30,103 nt of DNA. It comes from an uncultured Bacteroidales bacterium (lineage in GTDB: Bacteria; Bacteroidota; Bacteroidia; Bacteroidales; Muribaculaceae). Below the pieces are notes generated by a model that had not been told where the DNA came from, made no database searches, and was given only the letters and a program-made list of their open reading frames with translations. Made by a program: the position numbers and the translations under genes. The stretch lies in NCBI GenBank assembly GCA_905210435.1, contig CAJLWO010000029.1, positions 1 to 30,103 on the forward strand, written 5' to 3'. This document shows, piece after piece, positions 8,611 to 17,623 of this stretch (position 1 is its first letter; each line of letters opens with the position of its first letter).

Positions 8611-11067
8611 TTACCGCAGGTCAACGACCGTGATACCCGCTCCTCCGAACTGTACATGCTCGTCGCGGTACGAGGCTACACCGGGCACCGAGTCGAGCAT
8701 CTGCCGTATGGCCATGCGCAGCGCGCCTGTGCCCGTACCGTGCAGTATCCTGACACGTCCGGCCGAGAACTGGATTGCGTCGTCAAGGAAATACGTGATG
8801 GCCTGGAGCGCCTCGTCGACACGCATGCCGCGCACGTCAATCTCGTTGGTGAATGACAGCTGGCGCTGCCGCATGGCGTCGGTGGTGGCCGAACTTACAA
8901 ACGAAGCGTCGCGTGCGCCCGACTGCGGTTTGGCTATCGTGCGGCGGAGCCGCGACAGCTCTACGGTAGTCTTCAGCGCGCCGAAATTCACTATGGCTCG
9001 TTTGCCGCTTATCTCCATGACGGTGCCTACGGTGGTCTGTCCGTCGAGTTTCACGTTGTCGCCCGGCTTGAGCGGTTCCTCCGCTTTGGCGGGTACGGGA
9101 GTTTCCGTTTTGACTTTCTTTTTCTTGTTGCGGTGACGGTTGAGTATTTCGGGGTCGTCGTTCTCCTTCTCGTTGAGCAGTGATGATTTGTCGCGTTCCA
9201 TCTGCAGGCGGGCGGCGCGGGTACGCTCACGCTCGGCCTGCGCGTTCTTTATCTCGCGTATCGTGCGTTCGATGGTGGCGTTGCTGCTGTCGAGTATGCG
9301 CTGTGCCTCGCTGCGGGCTTCGGCTATAATCTCGCGGCGCTTGTCGCGCAGTGTCGAAGCCTCGGCCTCGTAATTATTTATAAGTGTGTCGATTTTTTTC
9401 TCTTTCAGCTTTATGGCATCGCGCTTGTGCTCCCAGTAGCGTTTGTCGCGGGCTATGTCGAGCAGATAGCGGTCGAGACGCACGTAGTCGGAGCCGGCTA
9501 TCTCCTCGGCATCGGCTATTATCTGCGCGGGAAGCCCTGTCTTGCGCGCTATCTCTATGGCGAACGAGCTGCCGGGATTGCCTATGTGCAGTTTGAACAG
9601 CGGCTGCATCAGGTGCCGGTCATAGAGCATCGAGCCGTTGATGAGTCCCGGAGTATCCTCGGCGAAATTCTTAAGGTTCTGGTAATGGGTGGTGATGACG
9701 CCCCACATTTCCTTTTCGTTGAAATCCTTGAGTATGGCCTGGGCGATGGCGCCGCCAATGGTCGGCTCGGTACCTCCGCCGAATTCGTCAATCAATGCAA
9801 GCGTGGCGCGGTTGCCGTGCTGGAGGAAATATTTCATGTTGCGTAGGTGCGAGCTGTACGTACTCAGGTCATCCTCGATTGACTGGTCGTCGCCGATGTC
9901 AATGAATATGCTTTCGAAGATGCCCATGTGTGAATTTTCATAAAGGGTGGGTAGCATGCCGCACTGCATCATGTACTGCACTATGCCGACAGTCTTGAGG
10001 CATACGGATTTGCCTCCGGCGTTGGGACCGGATATAATCAGCAGGCGGTCTTTCTGCGACAGGGTGATGTCGAGCGGTACAATCTTCTTGCCGTGGCTTT
10101 CGAGCGACAGCAACAGTACCGGATGCACGGCATGGTACCATTCAAGCTCCGGAGCCGTATTAAGATGCGGCATGTGCGCGTCGACGCGTCGGGCATATAG
10201 CGCCTTGGCGTGGATGAAATCAATCTCTGCCACGACGCGCATCGTGGCTGTCATGCGACCTATGTCGGGACGTATGGCCGCGGTGATTTCCTTAAGTATG
10301 CGTGTCATTTCGCGCCGTTCGTCCATCTGAAGCTCGCGTATGCGGTTGTTGGCCTCGACCATCTCGGCCGGCTCGATGAAGTAGGTCTTGCCGGAAGCCG
10401 ACTCGTCGTGCACGATGCCGTTGATATGGCGTTTGTGCATGGGTGATACCGGAAGCACAAGGCGCCCGTCGCGCACCACGGCCGACGCGTCGGCTTCCAG
10501 ATAGCCGCTCTCGACAGCACGCGATATTACCCTGCGCATCACCGACGATATCGAGGCCTGTGTCTGTTGCAGCTGACGTCGTATCTGCGCCAGTTCGGGC
10601 GAGGCCGAGTCCTTGATTTCGCCGAAGCGGTCGATGCTGCGGCTTATCGTGGCCGACACGGCGTCAAACCGCTCTATATCTCCGGCAATGCCGGTCAGAG
10701 TGGGGTAGGGCGTGTTTCCCTCCTGCGCGGCAACGGCAAAAAAATCGGATATTGCCGCGGAAGTGAGGAGCGCATTGTTAACCATGTTCAGCTCTTCGGC
10801 TCCAAGGAATGTCCCCTCGGGCCGTACTTTGGCAAGCAGTTCCGCCACATCGCCGGTGGCTGCGAGGGGGAAGGCGGTGTCTCCTCCTAATATCTGCGTC
10901 ATCTCGTCCACGCTGCGCAGACGGTGGCATATGGTTTCGTAATCCTTTGTAAACTGCAGCTGCTCGTCGGCGGTGGCGCGTGCGCCGTTGCTCTGACACA
11001 GTCGCATCACTTCGTTTCGTACTGCGTCGAATCCTGTTTTCTTTTCAAATGTATCCGGGTAAGTCAC
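8611..11067 (-). CDS. mutS2: MutS2-type ATPase with Smr nuclease domain
   Basis: MutS2 proteins act on recombination intermediates or on collided ribosomes, depending on the species; which applies here is unknown. The 818 residues show the core helical domain, a MutS-type ATPase with Walker A GPNAGGKS (347-354) and the segment STYSSHLRN, a long coiled-coil region (about 520-640, rich in E, R and K), and a C-terminal Smr domain (739-818) with DVRG and HGTGTG. The start is GTG at 11065-11067; it is preferred because the family begins with a similar Y-P-x-x-F-E-x-K-x-G-F-D segment and no ATG lies close by. A promoter-like box at 11102-11109 would give a short leader. Confidence 0.95.
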   Translation of the reverse strand: MTYPDTFEKKTGFDAVRNEVMRLCQSNGARATADEQLQFTKDYETICHRLRSVDEMTQILGGDTAFPLAATGDVAELLAKVRPEGTFLGAEELNMVNNALLTSAAISDFFAVAAQEGNTPYPTLTGIAGDIERFDAVSATISRSIDRFGEIKDSASPELAQIRRQLQQTQASISSVMRRVISRAVESGYLEADASAVVRDGRLVLPVSPMHKRHINGIVHDESASGKTYFIEPAEMVEANNRIRELQMDERREMTRILKEITAAIRPDIGRMTATMRVVAEIDFIHAKALYARRVDAHMPHLNTAPELEWYHAVHPVLLLSLESHGKKIVPLDITLSQKDRLLIISGPNAGGKSVCLKTVGIVQYMMQCGMLPTLYENSHMGIFESIFIDIGDDQSIEDDLSTYSSHLRNMKYFLQHGNRATLALIDEFGGGTEPTIGGAIAQAILKDFNEKEMWGVITTHYQNLKNFAEDTPGLINGSMLYDRHLMQPLFKLHIGNPGSSFAIEIARKTGLPAQIIADAEEIAGSDYVRLDRYLLDIARDKRYWEHKRDAIKLKEKKIDTLINNYEAEASTLRDKRREIIAEARSEAQRILDSSNATIERTIREIKNAQAERERTRAARLQMERDKSSLLNEKENDDPEILNRHRNKKKKVKTETPVPAKAEEPLKPGDNVKLDGQTTVGTVMEISGKRAIVNFGALKTTVELSRLRRTIAKPQSGARDASFVSSATTDAMRQRQLSFTNEIDVRGMRVDEALQAITYFLDDAIQFSAGRVRILHGTGTGALRMAIRQMLDSVPGVASYRDEHVQFGGAGITVVDLR

Positions 11068-11101
11068 TGTTCGTCTTTTATTTTATGGTAGGAGGGTGTA
11101 G

Positions 11102-11134
11102 CAAAGCTATATTGCGGTCAAAAGTCCCTACAAT
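11102..11134 (-). promoter_or_regulatory. Putative mutS2 promoter
   Basis: On the minus strand TAGCTTTG (11102-11109) matches TAnnTTTG. ATTG (11131-11134) lies 21 nt upstream as a one-mismatch -33 element. The predicted leader is about 28 nt. Confidence 0.45.
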
Positions 11135-11190
11135 TCCATCGGTATATTTTGAGTTTTGCAACACCTTCAATATGTTTGAATAGATTTTTC

Positions 11191-13188
11191 TCATTTCTTT
11201 TTGCGGAAGCGCTGTTCCATTTCGCGGTAATAATCAGCGGCCTCTTCGTCGCCGATATTGTCGTAGATGCGGGCCATGCGCCGGTACACTCTCGCTTCAT
11301 CGGGATAATGCTTTACTGCCACGAGAAGCCTGTCGAGCGCCGCATAGTTGTCGTCCTCGTCATTGGCTATGTCGGCGAGTGCCAGCAAAGCTTTCAGGTG
11401 GGTCGGGTCGACGTCGAGCAGCTCGGTATAAGTCTCCTTGGCTTCTTCGGCCATATGGGCGGCGGTCAGTGCGCGGGCTTTGCATTCAAGCGCTTTGACA
11501 TTGCGGGGGGATATTGAAAGCGCCTTGTTGAAATTGGCGAGGGCTGCCGTTATGTCCTCGATTTCATCAAGGCAGTCGCGCCCCATCGCAATATATTCTT
11601 CGGCAAGGGAGTCGAAGCGATTCTGCTGCTCGCTGATGATTGCGTTGAGGCGTTTGATTTCATCCTCGAGTTGCCCCAGCCGGTAGAGCTTGCGCGATAT
11701 GACGCGCTGTACAGGCTCGCGCGACAGTTCGTCGCGTATTTTCTGTCCGCCGGCAAACGCCTTTACCGATTTGCTGTATTCTCCCCGGTTGAAATATCTC
11801 GACGCTTCCGCGAAATTGTCGTCGGCCGCCGCCTGCTCGAGGGCTGTCGATATGATGGCGCGGCTGTTGCTGCGGCGGGAGAATTCGGTGATGGCCGGAC
11901 TCACGAATATGTCACGCTCGCTGACGGGATTCTGCAATGTAATCCCTTCAAGCGACGTGCTGCGGCTGAGCGCAACGTAGGTCTGGCCGCCGGAGAATGC
12001 ACCGCGCCCCACGTCGATAATCACCTTGTTGAACGTAAGCCCCTGGCTCTTGTGTATGGTGAGCGCCCATGCCAATCTGACGGGGTATTGCGTGTATGTG
12101 CCTATCAGTTTCTCGTCGACGGTCTTGTTTTTTTCGTTGTATTTGTATACGATATTTTCCCATATCTCGCGCTCCACCACATGCCGGTCGCCGTTCTCGA
12201 ATTCTATCTCGAGTTTGTCGGCCGTGGCGCAATATACTTTGCCGATAGTCCCGTTCACCCAGCGCTTGTCGCGGTCGTTCTTGATGAATACCACCTGTGC
12301 GCCGGCCTTGAGTTCAAGTTCTTTGGGCGAGGGGAGTGCCGCTTCGGGAAAATCATCCTTTATCTCGCCGACGTAGATGATTGACTTTGATTTCAGTTGG
12401 GCCAGATGACTGTCGTTGATGCTGTCGACCATGTCGCGACGCGTGGCGAGAGTCATTACGAAATCATCGCCTATGGCGGTCGCCGACGGGCGCACGCGTT
12501 GGTTGAGCTGCGATATGTCGTTGATTGACGGTGTGCCGGTGCGGAAGCGGTCGAGCATAGCCACGAAGTCGGCATTCTGCTGGCGGTATACCTTCTGAAG
12601 CTCAATCTGTACAAGCGACAGCTGGCTGAAAACTCTTGCCGAAAAGAAATATGAATTGGGGTAGTACACGCGCAGTACGTCGCGCATGTCGGATGTCACG
12701 ACCGGCTCGAGCTGGAATATATCGCCTACGAGCAGCAGCTGTTTGCCGCCGAAGGCGGAGCGCATATTTCCGGAATACACTCTCAGTACTTTGTCGACAA
12801 AATCGAGTATGTCGGCTCTCACCATCGATATCTCGTCGATGATGATCAGTTCGAGCTCCTTGATGAGTTTTATATGCTGTTTGTTGTATTTAAGGCGTTT
12901 GCGCAGACGGTCGGTCTTGAATTCCGGGTCGTCGGGCAGCAGCGGCTTGAACGGTATCTTGAAGAACGAGTGGAGTGTCACTCCGCCCACGTTGACTGCC
13001 GCTATTCCGGTGGGAGCGAGCACCACATGTTTTTTCGAGGTGTTGCGGGTGATATATTTGAGGAATGTTGATTTGCCCGTACCGGCACGGCCGGTCATGA
13101 ATATAGGGTGGTTGGTATATCGTATCAGCCGCCATATATCCTGAAACTCGGGATTGTCCAAATCTATATTTTCCTGTTCGTTAGCCAT
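11191..13188 (-). CDS. Pif1/RecD-type superfamily 1 helicase with C-terminal TPRs
   Basis: A 665-residue DNA helicase-like ATPase. I place the start at 13188 (MANEQENIDLDNPEF) because the upstream in-frame extension to 13269 runs into palindromic intergenic DNA. Motif I is GRAGTGKST (about 33-41), Walker B IIIDEIS (about 115-121), and the late motifs appear as ALTIHKSQGLTF and TYVALSRS, typical of the Pif1/RecD group. After about residue 450 there is no helicase core. A heptad-like stretch and then about three tetratricopeptide-like repeats follow (about 530-660: LANFNKALSISPRNVKAL, then DVDPTHLKALLALADI). Fusion of this helicase to TPRs is common in Bacteroidales. The role is probably in DNA repair or replication, with the TPRs for partner binding (inference). 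Confidence 0.85.
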   Translation of the reverse strand: MANEQENIDLDNPEFQDIWRLIRYTNHPIFMTGRAGTGKSTFLKYITRNTSKKHVVLAPTGIAAVNVGGVTLHSFFKIPFKPLLPDDPEFKTDRLRKRLKYNKQHIKLIKELELIIIDEISMVRADILDFVDKVLRVYSGNMRSAFGGKQLLLVGDIFQLEPVVTSDMRDVLRVYYPNSYFFSARVFSQLSLVQIELQKVYRQQNADFVAMLDRFRTGTPSINDISQLNQRVRPSATAIGDDFVMTLATRRDMVDSINDSHLAQLKSKSIIYVGEIKDDFPEAALPSPKELELKAGAQVVFIKNDRDKRWVNGTIGKVYCATADKLEIEFENGDRHVVEREIWENIVYKYNEKNKTVDEKLIGTYTQYPVRLAWALTIHKSQGLTFNKVIIDVGRGAFSGGQTYVALSRSTSLEGITLQNPVSERDIFVSPAITEFSRRSNSRAIISTALEQAAADDNFAEASRYFNRGEYSKSVKAFAGGQKIRDELSREPVQRVISRKLYRLGQLEDEIKRLNAIISEQQNRFDSLAEEYIAMGRDCLDEIEDITAALANFNKALSISPRNVKALECKARALTAAHMAEEAKETYTELLDVDPTHLKALLALADIANDEDDNYAALDRLLVAVKHYPDEARVYRRMARIYDNIGDEEAADYYREMEQRFRKKK

Positions 13189-13271
13189 ATCTGTCGGCAG
13201 CTGTCCTGCTGCAAGGTTAAATTTTATATTTCTCGGAGTGTATTGTAAAACTGATGTTGACGGCTGCATGA

Positions 13272-13352
13272 TGTAGGGCTGCTACCCGGAGCAGCCGATA
13301 ATAATATTTGTTTATCAGCTGCCCGGCGGCTGCACTGTGGTGCAGCCCTACA
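13272..13352. repeat. REP/BIME-like palindromic element with 11-bp inverted ends
   Basis: TGTAGGGCTGC (13272-13282) is repeated inverted as GCAGCCCTACA (13342-13352). Inside are two hairpins: GGCTGC/GCAGCC (13277-13282 with 13291-13296) and GGCTGCAC/GTGCAGCC (13328-13335 with 13340-13347, loop TGTG). This is the architecture of two facing extragenic palindromes. Confidence 0.6.
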
Positions 13353-13461
13353 AGATGACGGGTCATATATTATAAATTTTGCAATCCTTTCTCTACTTGC
13401 TGTCGCTTCCCCCGACCACCAACGAGGTTAATCATCGTCTCCGGTGCTTTGCCACGCAAAG

Positions 13462-13510
13462 AAACCGCGTCCACTACTTTTATGATTGAGTCATGTAGTA
13501 GACGCGGTTT
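13462..13510 (-). terminator. Probable terminator of the FadL-type porin gene
   Basis: A 16-bp stem (13462-13477 with 13495-13510) has one C/A mismatch on the plus strand that becomes a U-G pair on the minus strand, favouring minus-strand function. The following minus-strand bases are only moderately U-rich (TTTCTTTG). It lies 36 nt after the porin stop. Confidence 0.55.
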
Positions 13511-13545
13511 TTAACCGCGTTCAGGTTATGTCGTTGTTATGGAAC

Positions 13546-15150
13546 TTAGAACTTGTATCCCACACTGATTACGATATTATTGTTGGTCGTGGTGAACTCG
13601 GCGGCAGGATTGTATACCCAGCTGTTCGACGGGTCGGCGTATGCCAGGTCGTCAAATGACGAGAAGGGTGAATACTGGCTCTTGCGGTATTTGTTGACGT
13701 ATGCGAGGTCGGCATAGAAACCCTTGTATCTGTATCCCAGACCGAGCGTTATATAACGGGTGGTCGTATCGAAGGTATAGGCGGGATTACAGCCGGTGGT
13801 GTATACTTCGATGTCGCCGTCCTTCACTGCCTTGTCGACAGCCGATGTGCTCTGAGAGAAACCGGCGCGCACGCTGAACTGCGGCGTGACGCGGTATTCC
13901 GTACCGATACGCATCGTGTGGGTGGGCTTGAAATAATCCTTGATTTCCTGTGTGGCGTCCGTGTATTCGTTGCCGTCGTAGTCGCTGATGCGCATGTTGT
14001 CGTATGCCGCGAACTCATAGTCGGCCGAGAGGATGAAACGTCCGCCTATCACTCCGGCAGCCGATACTATCATCTTCCACGGTGTGCGCAGTTCCCAGTC
14101 ATAGTCGGCAAAGTTGGTGTAGGCCGTACCGTCAGGTATGGTTGATTCGGGCTGCGAATAGCTGTAACCGATCGACGACTCATATTTGTCGTTGAGATTG
14201 TAGTATGTCGGCGTATGCACCGCGATACCTAATCTGAATTCATTGATTGGCTTGACAATTGCTCCGATTTTAAAGTTGAATCCCGAGCCGCTTACCCTGC
14301 GGTAATTGCTCAGTCCGTAGTATGCGTTGCCGTTGACTATAGGCGACCCCATGCCTTCATTCTTGGCTATGCGGGCATTGGAGAGTTCCTCGTCGTAGAA
14401 TGCCTCTTCCTTTAAATCGATGTCGGTGATGCCGAAGCCGAATCCCCAGTACACTGTGTTCATGATGTTGCCTCCGAAGTTGATGGCATATTCATCGACA
14501 TAACCGCGCTGTCGCACGGCAAACTGGGCGTTGCCCGAAGTCTGCCCCTCGTCGAAAAGCCCGTTGTACTGGCTCAGACCTCCGACAGAATTGATTATAT
14601 AGGAGTTGAACGAGAGTATGCTCAGCCAGTCGGCATTCGAGCGGTTGTAGGGATTGTAGGTGGTCGATTGGCCGAGCACGTCGGGCGCGATGCCGTAGGC
14701 GCGGGCGTTGGCCACATAGTTTGACATCGAGGTGCCGAGCTCGCCGAATCCGCCGCTGTATATGCGGTCGAATGAAGCCACGCGGCCGTATGATACTCCC
14801 CACTGGAAGTATGGCATCACGTCGCTGTCAAGGTTGATGGCTCCGATATATCCGAAGTTGGGACAATAGGCATGCGTCTTGCTGTCGGTCTGTTCGCCTA
14901 CATCTGATTTCTCCATGTCTATGTCGAGAGTCACCCCGATTTCACTCGACCGGTACACACCTATACCGCCGGGGTTCTGATTGAGTGTAGACAAGTCGCC
15001 GCCGAGTGCGCCGAAGGCTCCGGCCATTGACATGAAGCGGGCGGTACCGCGCAGGTCGCTTTGTGACAGGGTATATGCGTTGAATGCGCCTTGGGCTATC
15101 ACTCCCATCGGCAGGGCAGCTGCTATGGCTGCTATTATGGTCTTTCTCAT
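13546..15150 (-). CDS. Outer-membrane protein, OmpP1/FadL/TodX-type transporter
   Basis: A 534-residue predicted outer-membrane beta-barrel. The start at 15150 gives a clean signal peptide (MRKTIIAAIAAALP, cleavage after VIA-Q); an in-frame ATG 24 nt upstream is less likely. The mature N-terminus has the FadL-type signature R-G-T-A-R-x-x-S-M-A-G-A-F-G-A-L-G-G-D followed by N-Q-N-P-G-G-I. The C-terminus ends in G-Y-K-F, the aromatic end expected for BAM-assembled barrels. In FadL proteins this region lines a channel for hydrophobic compounds; the substrate here is unknown. Bacteroidales genome annotations often call such proteins hemin receptors, which I would not adopt. It lies 158 nt downstream of the Trp/Gly-rich protein gene on the same strand. 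Confidence 0.85.
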   Translation of the reverse strand: MRKTIIAAIAAALPMGVIAQGAFNAYTLSQSDLRGTARFMSMAGAFGALGGDLSTLNQNPGGIGVYRSSEIGVTLDIDMEKSDVGEQTDSKTHAYCPNFGYIGAINLDSDVMPYFQWGVSYGRVASFDRIYSGGFGELGTSMSNYVANARAYGIAPDVLGQSTTYNPYNRSNADWLSILSFNSYIINSVGGLSQYNGLFDEGQTSGNAQFAVRQRGYVDEYAINFGGNIMNTVYWGFGFGITDIDLKEEAFYDEELSNARIAKNEGMGSPIVNGNAYYGLSNYRRVSGSGFNFKIGAIVKPINEFRLGIAVHTPTYYNLNDKYESSIGYSYSQPESTIPDGTAYTNFADYDWELRTPWKMIVSAAGVIGGRFILSADYEFAAYDNMRISDYDGNEYTDATQEIKDYFKPTHTMRIGTEYRVTPQFSVRAGFSQSTSAVDKAVKDGDIEVYTTGCNPAYTFDTTTRYITLGLGYRYKGFYADLAYVNKYRKSQYSPFSSFDDLAYADPSNSWVYNPAAEFTTTNNNIVISVGYKF

Positions 15151-15308
15151 AAACTGTTGAGTTTCTGTTATCAATCTGTCGGAGTATGTTTAACCTATAC
15201 TCTCTTTATTAATTACGTTTTATTGCGGGATGAGTTCACGCATATTCTTTGTGGCAACGGAATTCGGTCACGCTGTGCTGACTCCCCGCAGGCATCATTC
15301 CGGCAATA

Positions 15309-16493
15309 TTACCGGCGTCCGCCTCGTCCGCCGCCACCGCCGCTGCGTGAACCGCCACCGCCTCTTGAGCCGCCGCTGAATCCTCCGCGGCTGCCCCCGG
15401 TAGAGCCTGAGCTACGGTAGGAGGGTGCGCTCGGACGGCTGTTATTGTTGGTGTTGTTGACTGCATTGCCGCGGCCACCCGAACGGTTGCTGCCGCTGTT
15501 CACATTGGAGTTGCGCGTACCGTTGTTGTAGCGTGAGCCCGACGGACGTGAACCATTGTTGTAGTTGGTGGCCGGACGTGTGGTGCCCAATGAGTTGACA
15601 TTGCCTACGGTCGACGGACGGCTGCCTGCACTGCCGCGGTAGCCGCCTGTGCCTGCACTTCCGCCGGGACGACCCGATGAATTGCCGCGGTAGCCGCCGG
15701 TAGAGTGCGCCATATTGCTGCCCGGATATGCCGGACGGTGTGCTCCCGGCGAAACCGGCGGGTGCGGACGTCCGTGACCGGGATACCATCCCGGGCCCCA
15801 TGTCCATGACCACGACCATGAAGGCCCCCATCCCCACGACGGCCCCCATCCCCACGACCAGGCATAGTACGGGTCATACCATCCGGGACCATACCACGGG
15901 TCCCATGCCCAGCTGTTCCAGTAGCCGTAGGGGCGGTAGTATGGCGACAGGTAGCTCCATCCGTAATATGACGGTGTTTCGACGAAGACGTTGATCTGTG
16001 CCGGCTGTGTGGCGGCGTAGTAGTCGATCAGCTCCTGGTCGTTCGACTGGCTTACTATCGTCGGGTTGGAAAAACGTTCTATCTTGCGTGTGTTGGCAAA
16101 CGTATCGCGGTAAAGCGAGTCGGCAGATATTGTGTCGGCCTGCTGGTAACGGCGGTTGTATTCGTCAACGTCGCGCGTATTGTCGGTATATACGGTATAA
16201 AGGTCTGACCCGGGTATGTTCTGGGCCATGACAGGGTAGGCGTTGCCCTGCTCGTCTACCACGTAGACAGAGCCGTCGGTTGCCGTCAGATACTTGTATT
16301 GCGATGAAGCACCTTGGTATTGTGCCCCATTACCGGTTGCGTTCTGCTGTTTTTTTACAGCTTCAGGTGCTTTTTTTGCTTCTTTCGACGAATCATAGTA
16401 TATGTCATCGTCATAGTAGCTTTGTGCTAAAGCCGTAGCTGATGCGGAGCATGCAAGCAGCAGTGTGATTGACAGTGATTTGTAAATTTTCAT
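15309..16493 (-). CDS. Secreted low-complexity protein, Trp/Tyr-rich centre and Gly/Arg-rich tail
   Basis: A 394-residue protein of unknown function. It has a signal peptide (MKIYKSLSITLLLACSASA, cleavage near ALA-Q), then an acidic Tyr/Asp stretch and a more ordinary region to about 175. The central segment (about 175-245) is extremely rich in Trp, Tyr, Pro and Gly (WGPSWG units). A Gly/Ser/Asn/Arg-rich tail ends in RGG-type repeats and R-R. At DNA level an 18-bp unit is perfectly duplicated in tandem at 15823-15840 and 15841-15858, encoding two WGPSWG units. It lies upstream of the FadL-type gene and may share its transcript. It is probably surface or periplasmic; an adhesive or matrix role is speculation. 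Confidence 0.75.
   Translation of the reverse strand: MKIYKSLSITLLLACSASATALAQSYYDDDIYYDSSKEAKKAPEAVKKQQNATGNGAQYQGASSQYKYLTATDGSVYVVDEQGNAYPVMAQNIPGSDLYTVYTDNTRDVDEYNRRYQQADTISADSLYRDTFANTRKIERFSNPTIVSQSNDQELIDYYAATQPAQINVFVETPSYYGWSYLSPYYRPYGYWNSWAWDPWYGPGWYDPYYAWSWGWGPSWGWGPSWSWSWTWGPGWYPGHGRPHPPVSPGAHRPAYPGSNMAHSTGGYRGNSSGRPGGSAGTGGYRGSAGSRPSTVGNVNSLGTTRPATNYNNGSRPSGSRYNNGTRNSNVNSGSNRSGGRGNAVNNTNNNSRPSAPSYRSSGSTGGSRGGFSGGSRGGGGSRSGGGGGRGGRR
15823..15858. repeat. Two perfect 18-bp tandem repeats inside the Trp-rich segment
   Basis: GGCCCCCATCCCCACGAC occurs twice in direct succession (15823-15840, 15841-15858). The unit is in frame (6 residues) so copy number could vary without frameshift. 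Confidence 0.85.
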
Positions 16494-16688
16494 TATGTTA
16501 CAGAGATATAGAGGTTTATGCTTTGGGCGGACTCCTTGTCGCGACGCCGTCGGTAATGGCGTCGGACGGATGTGCCGTTTAATGTTTAGACATCAATTCA
16601 TCGGTAAGGTTTAATCCCGTCCGTTGGATAAAAACTGTCGGAAAATACAATATTTCGGGTCGATTGACAGTAATCTTGGTCTAATTTA

Positions 16689-16719
16689 CAAATATACCAA
16701 AAAAATCCGGTTTGTCAAT
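16689..16719 (-). promoter_or_regulatory. Putative promoter of the Trp/Gly-rich protein gene
   Basis: On the minus strand TATATTTG (16689-16696) matches TAnnTTTG. ATTG (16716-16719) lies 19 nt upstream. The predicted leader is about 190 nt. Confidence 0.45.
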
Positions 16720-16730
16720 AGTCGTATCCA

Positions 16731-16781
16731 AAAAAAATACCGCTTTTCAGGTCATCGGCTTGAAGAGCGGTATCTTTTTTT
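16731..16781. terminator. Bidirectional Rho-independent terminator after the hdeD-like gene
   Basis: ATACCGCTTTTCA (16737-16749) pairs with TGAAGAGCGGTAT (16761-16773) with one wobble or mismatch. T-runs follow on both strands (plus: CTTTTTTT; minus: complement of the A-run from 16731). It serves the minus-strand gene ending at 16857. Confidence 0.8.
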
Positions 16782-16856
16782 ATTCATATAGACTTGCGGT
16801 GCGACATCTTACGCCGATAGCATAGTGTCGTTCAGGCGCATGCCTGTCGTTGTGGT

Positions 16857-17417
16857 CTACTGGTTGTCGTTGTCGGTGGGACGCATGTCATAAGCGGTCA
16901 TTGCTATTGCAAATCCCCAATAGATGAATGCGAGGGCGGCGAGGAAACTTACCATCATCATGTCCTGGAGATAACCGGCTTCGATGAAGAAGAATCCAAT
17001 CAGAAGCAGAAGCACTCCGTTGATAAGATACAGCCACCAGTATTTGCGTTGTCGCTGGCTGATGCCGCTTATCAGGGCGCTGATGCCCCAGAAGATGAAG
17101 ATGAATGCAAGGAAATAGGGGAATACGAATTCCGAAAGTATGATACTCCGTACAAGCATAAACCCGATGAACAGGTCTATTACGCCGCCGGCAAGCCACC
17201 ATCCCCAGCCCCGTGGCCGATTGATTCCCGCCGATACGCATAATTGTACGATTCCTGTCAGCACGAGCAGCCAGCCGAATATCTGTGAAGCAATCGCATA
17301 GCCTGCTGCCGGCCAAAACCAATAGGCAAATCCGCCGATTACGAGTAAAATGCCTACGCAAAGAACAAGCCACCATAATTTAGTGTGTCCCCAATAATTC
17401 ATTTTTAAGGCTTTCAT
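16857..17417 (-). CDS. HdeD/DUF308-type multi-pass membrane protein
   Basis: A 186-residue membrane protein with about six hydrophobic segments (near 14-34, 39-62, 73-92, 97-115, 125-145, 150-172), arranged as repeated two-helix units with short polar loops. This is the HdeD family (DUF308), whose E. coli member is linked to acid resistance at high cell density. The segments G-W-L-L-V-L-T-G-I-V-Q-L and F-W-G-I-S-A-L-I-S-G fit the family pattern. The start at 17417 is used; an ATG five codons later is possible. No good promoter was seen upstream. It is followed by a strong terminator at 16731-16781. Confidence 0.75.
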   Translation of the reverse strand: MKALKMNYWGHTKLWWLVLCVGILLVIGGFAYWFWPAAGYAIASQIFGWLLVLTGIVQLCVSAGINRPRGWGWWLAGGVIDLFIGFMLVRSIILSEFVFPYFLAFIFIFWGISALISGISQRQRKYWWLYLINGVLLLLIGFFFIEAGYLQDMMMVSFLAALAFIYWGFAIAMTAYDMRPTDNDNQ

Positions 17418-17623
17418 AACTTAAATAGATTAGTTAAACAGTATGTTGATTATATATTTTATTCAACCTCGATTTAAACTCTTCGGAATCTTGATTATAA
17501 AGTCTCTTATCTAAAATTAACTTTAAGTATCTTAATTTTGATATAATAACATCTGTGCTTTTCGATTTGTTTAAATTCGCCTGTCATTAACCACGATTTT
17601 TCAGTCGGAACCTGAGAAGTAAT

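Larger units (their letters stand above)
13189..13545. other. Intergenic region with palindromic repeats
   Basis: 357 bp between the helicase start and the porin stop. It contains a paired REP-like palindrome (13272-13352) and the hairpin at 13462-13510. A near -7 box for the helicase (TAACCTTG on the minus strand, 13212-13219) has one mismatch. No coding sequence is supported. Confidence 0.6.
16494..16856. other. Intergenic region upstream of the Trp-rich protein gene
   Basis: 363 bp with a bidirectional terminator (16731-16780), a promoter-like pair (16689-16719), and in the predicted leader a CGACGCC/GGCGTCG stem at about 16540-16566. No gene is supported. Confidence 0.5.

Noticed and set aside
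13189..13269. Upstream extension of the Pif1-type helicase
   Set aside because: Its residues are not helicase-like and the ATG at 13269 abuts a palindromic repeat.
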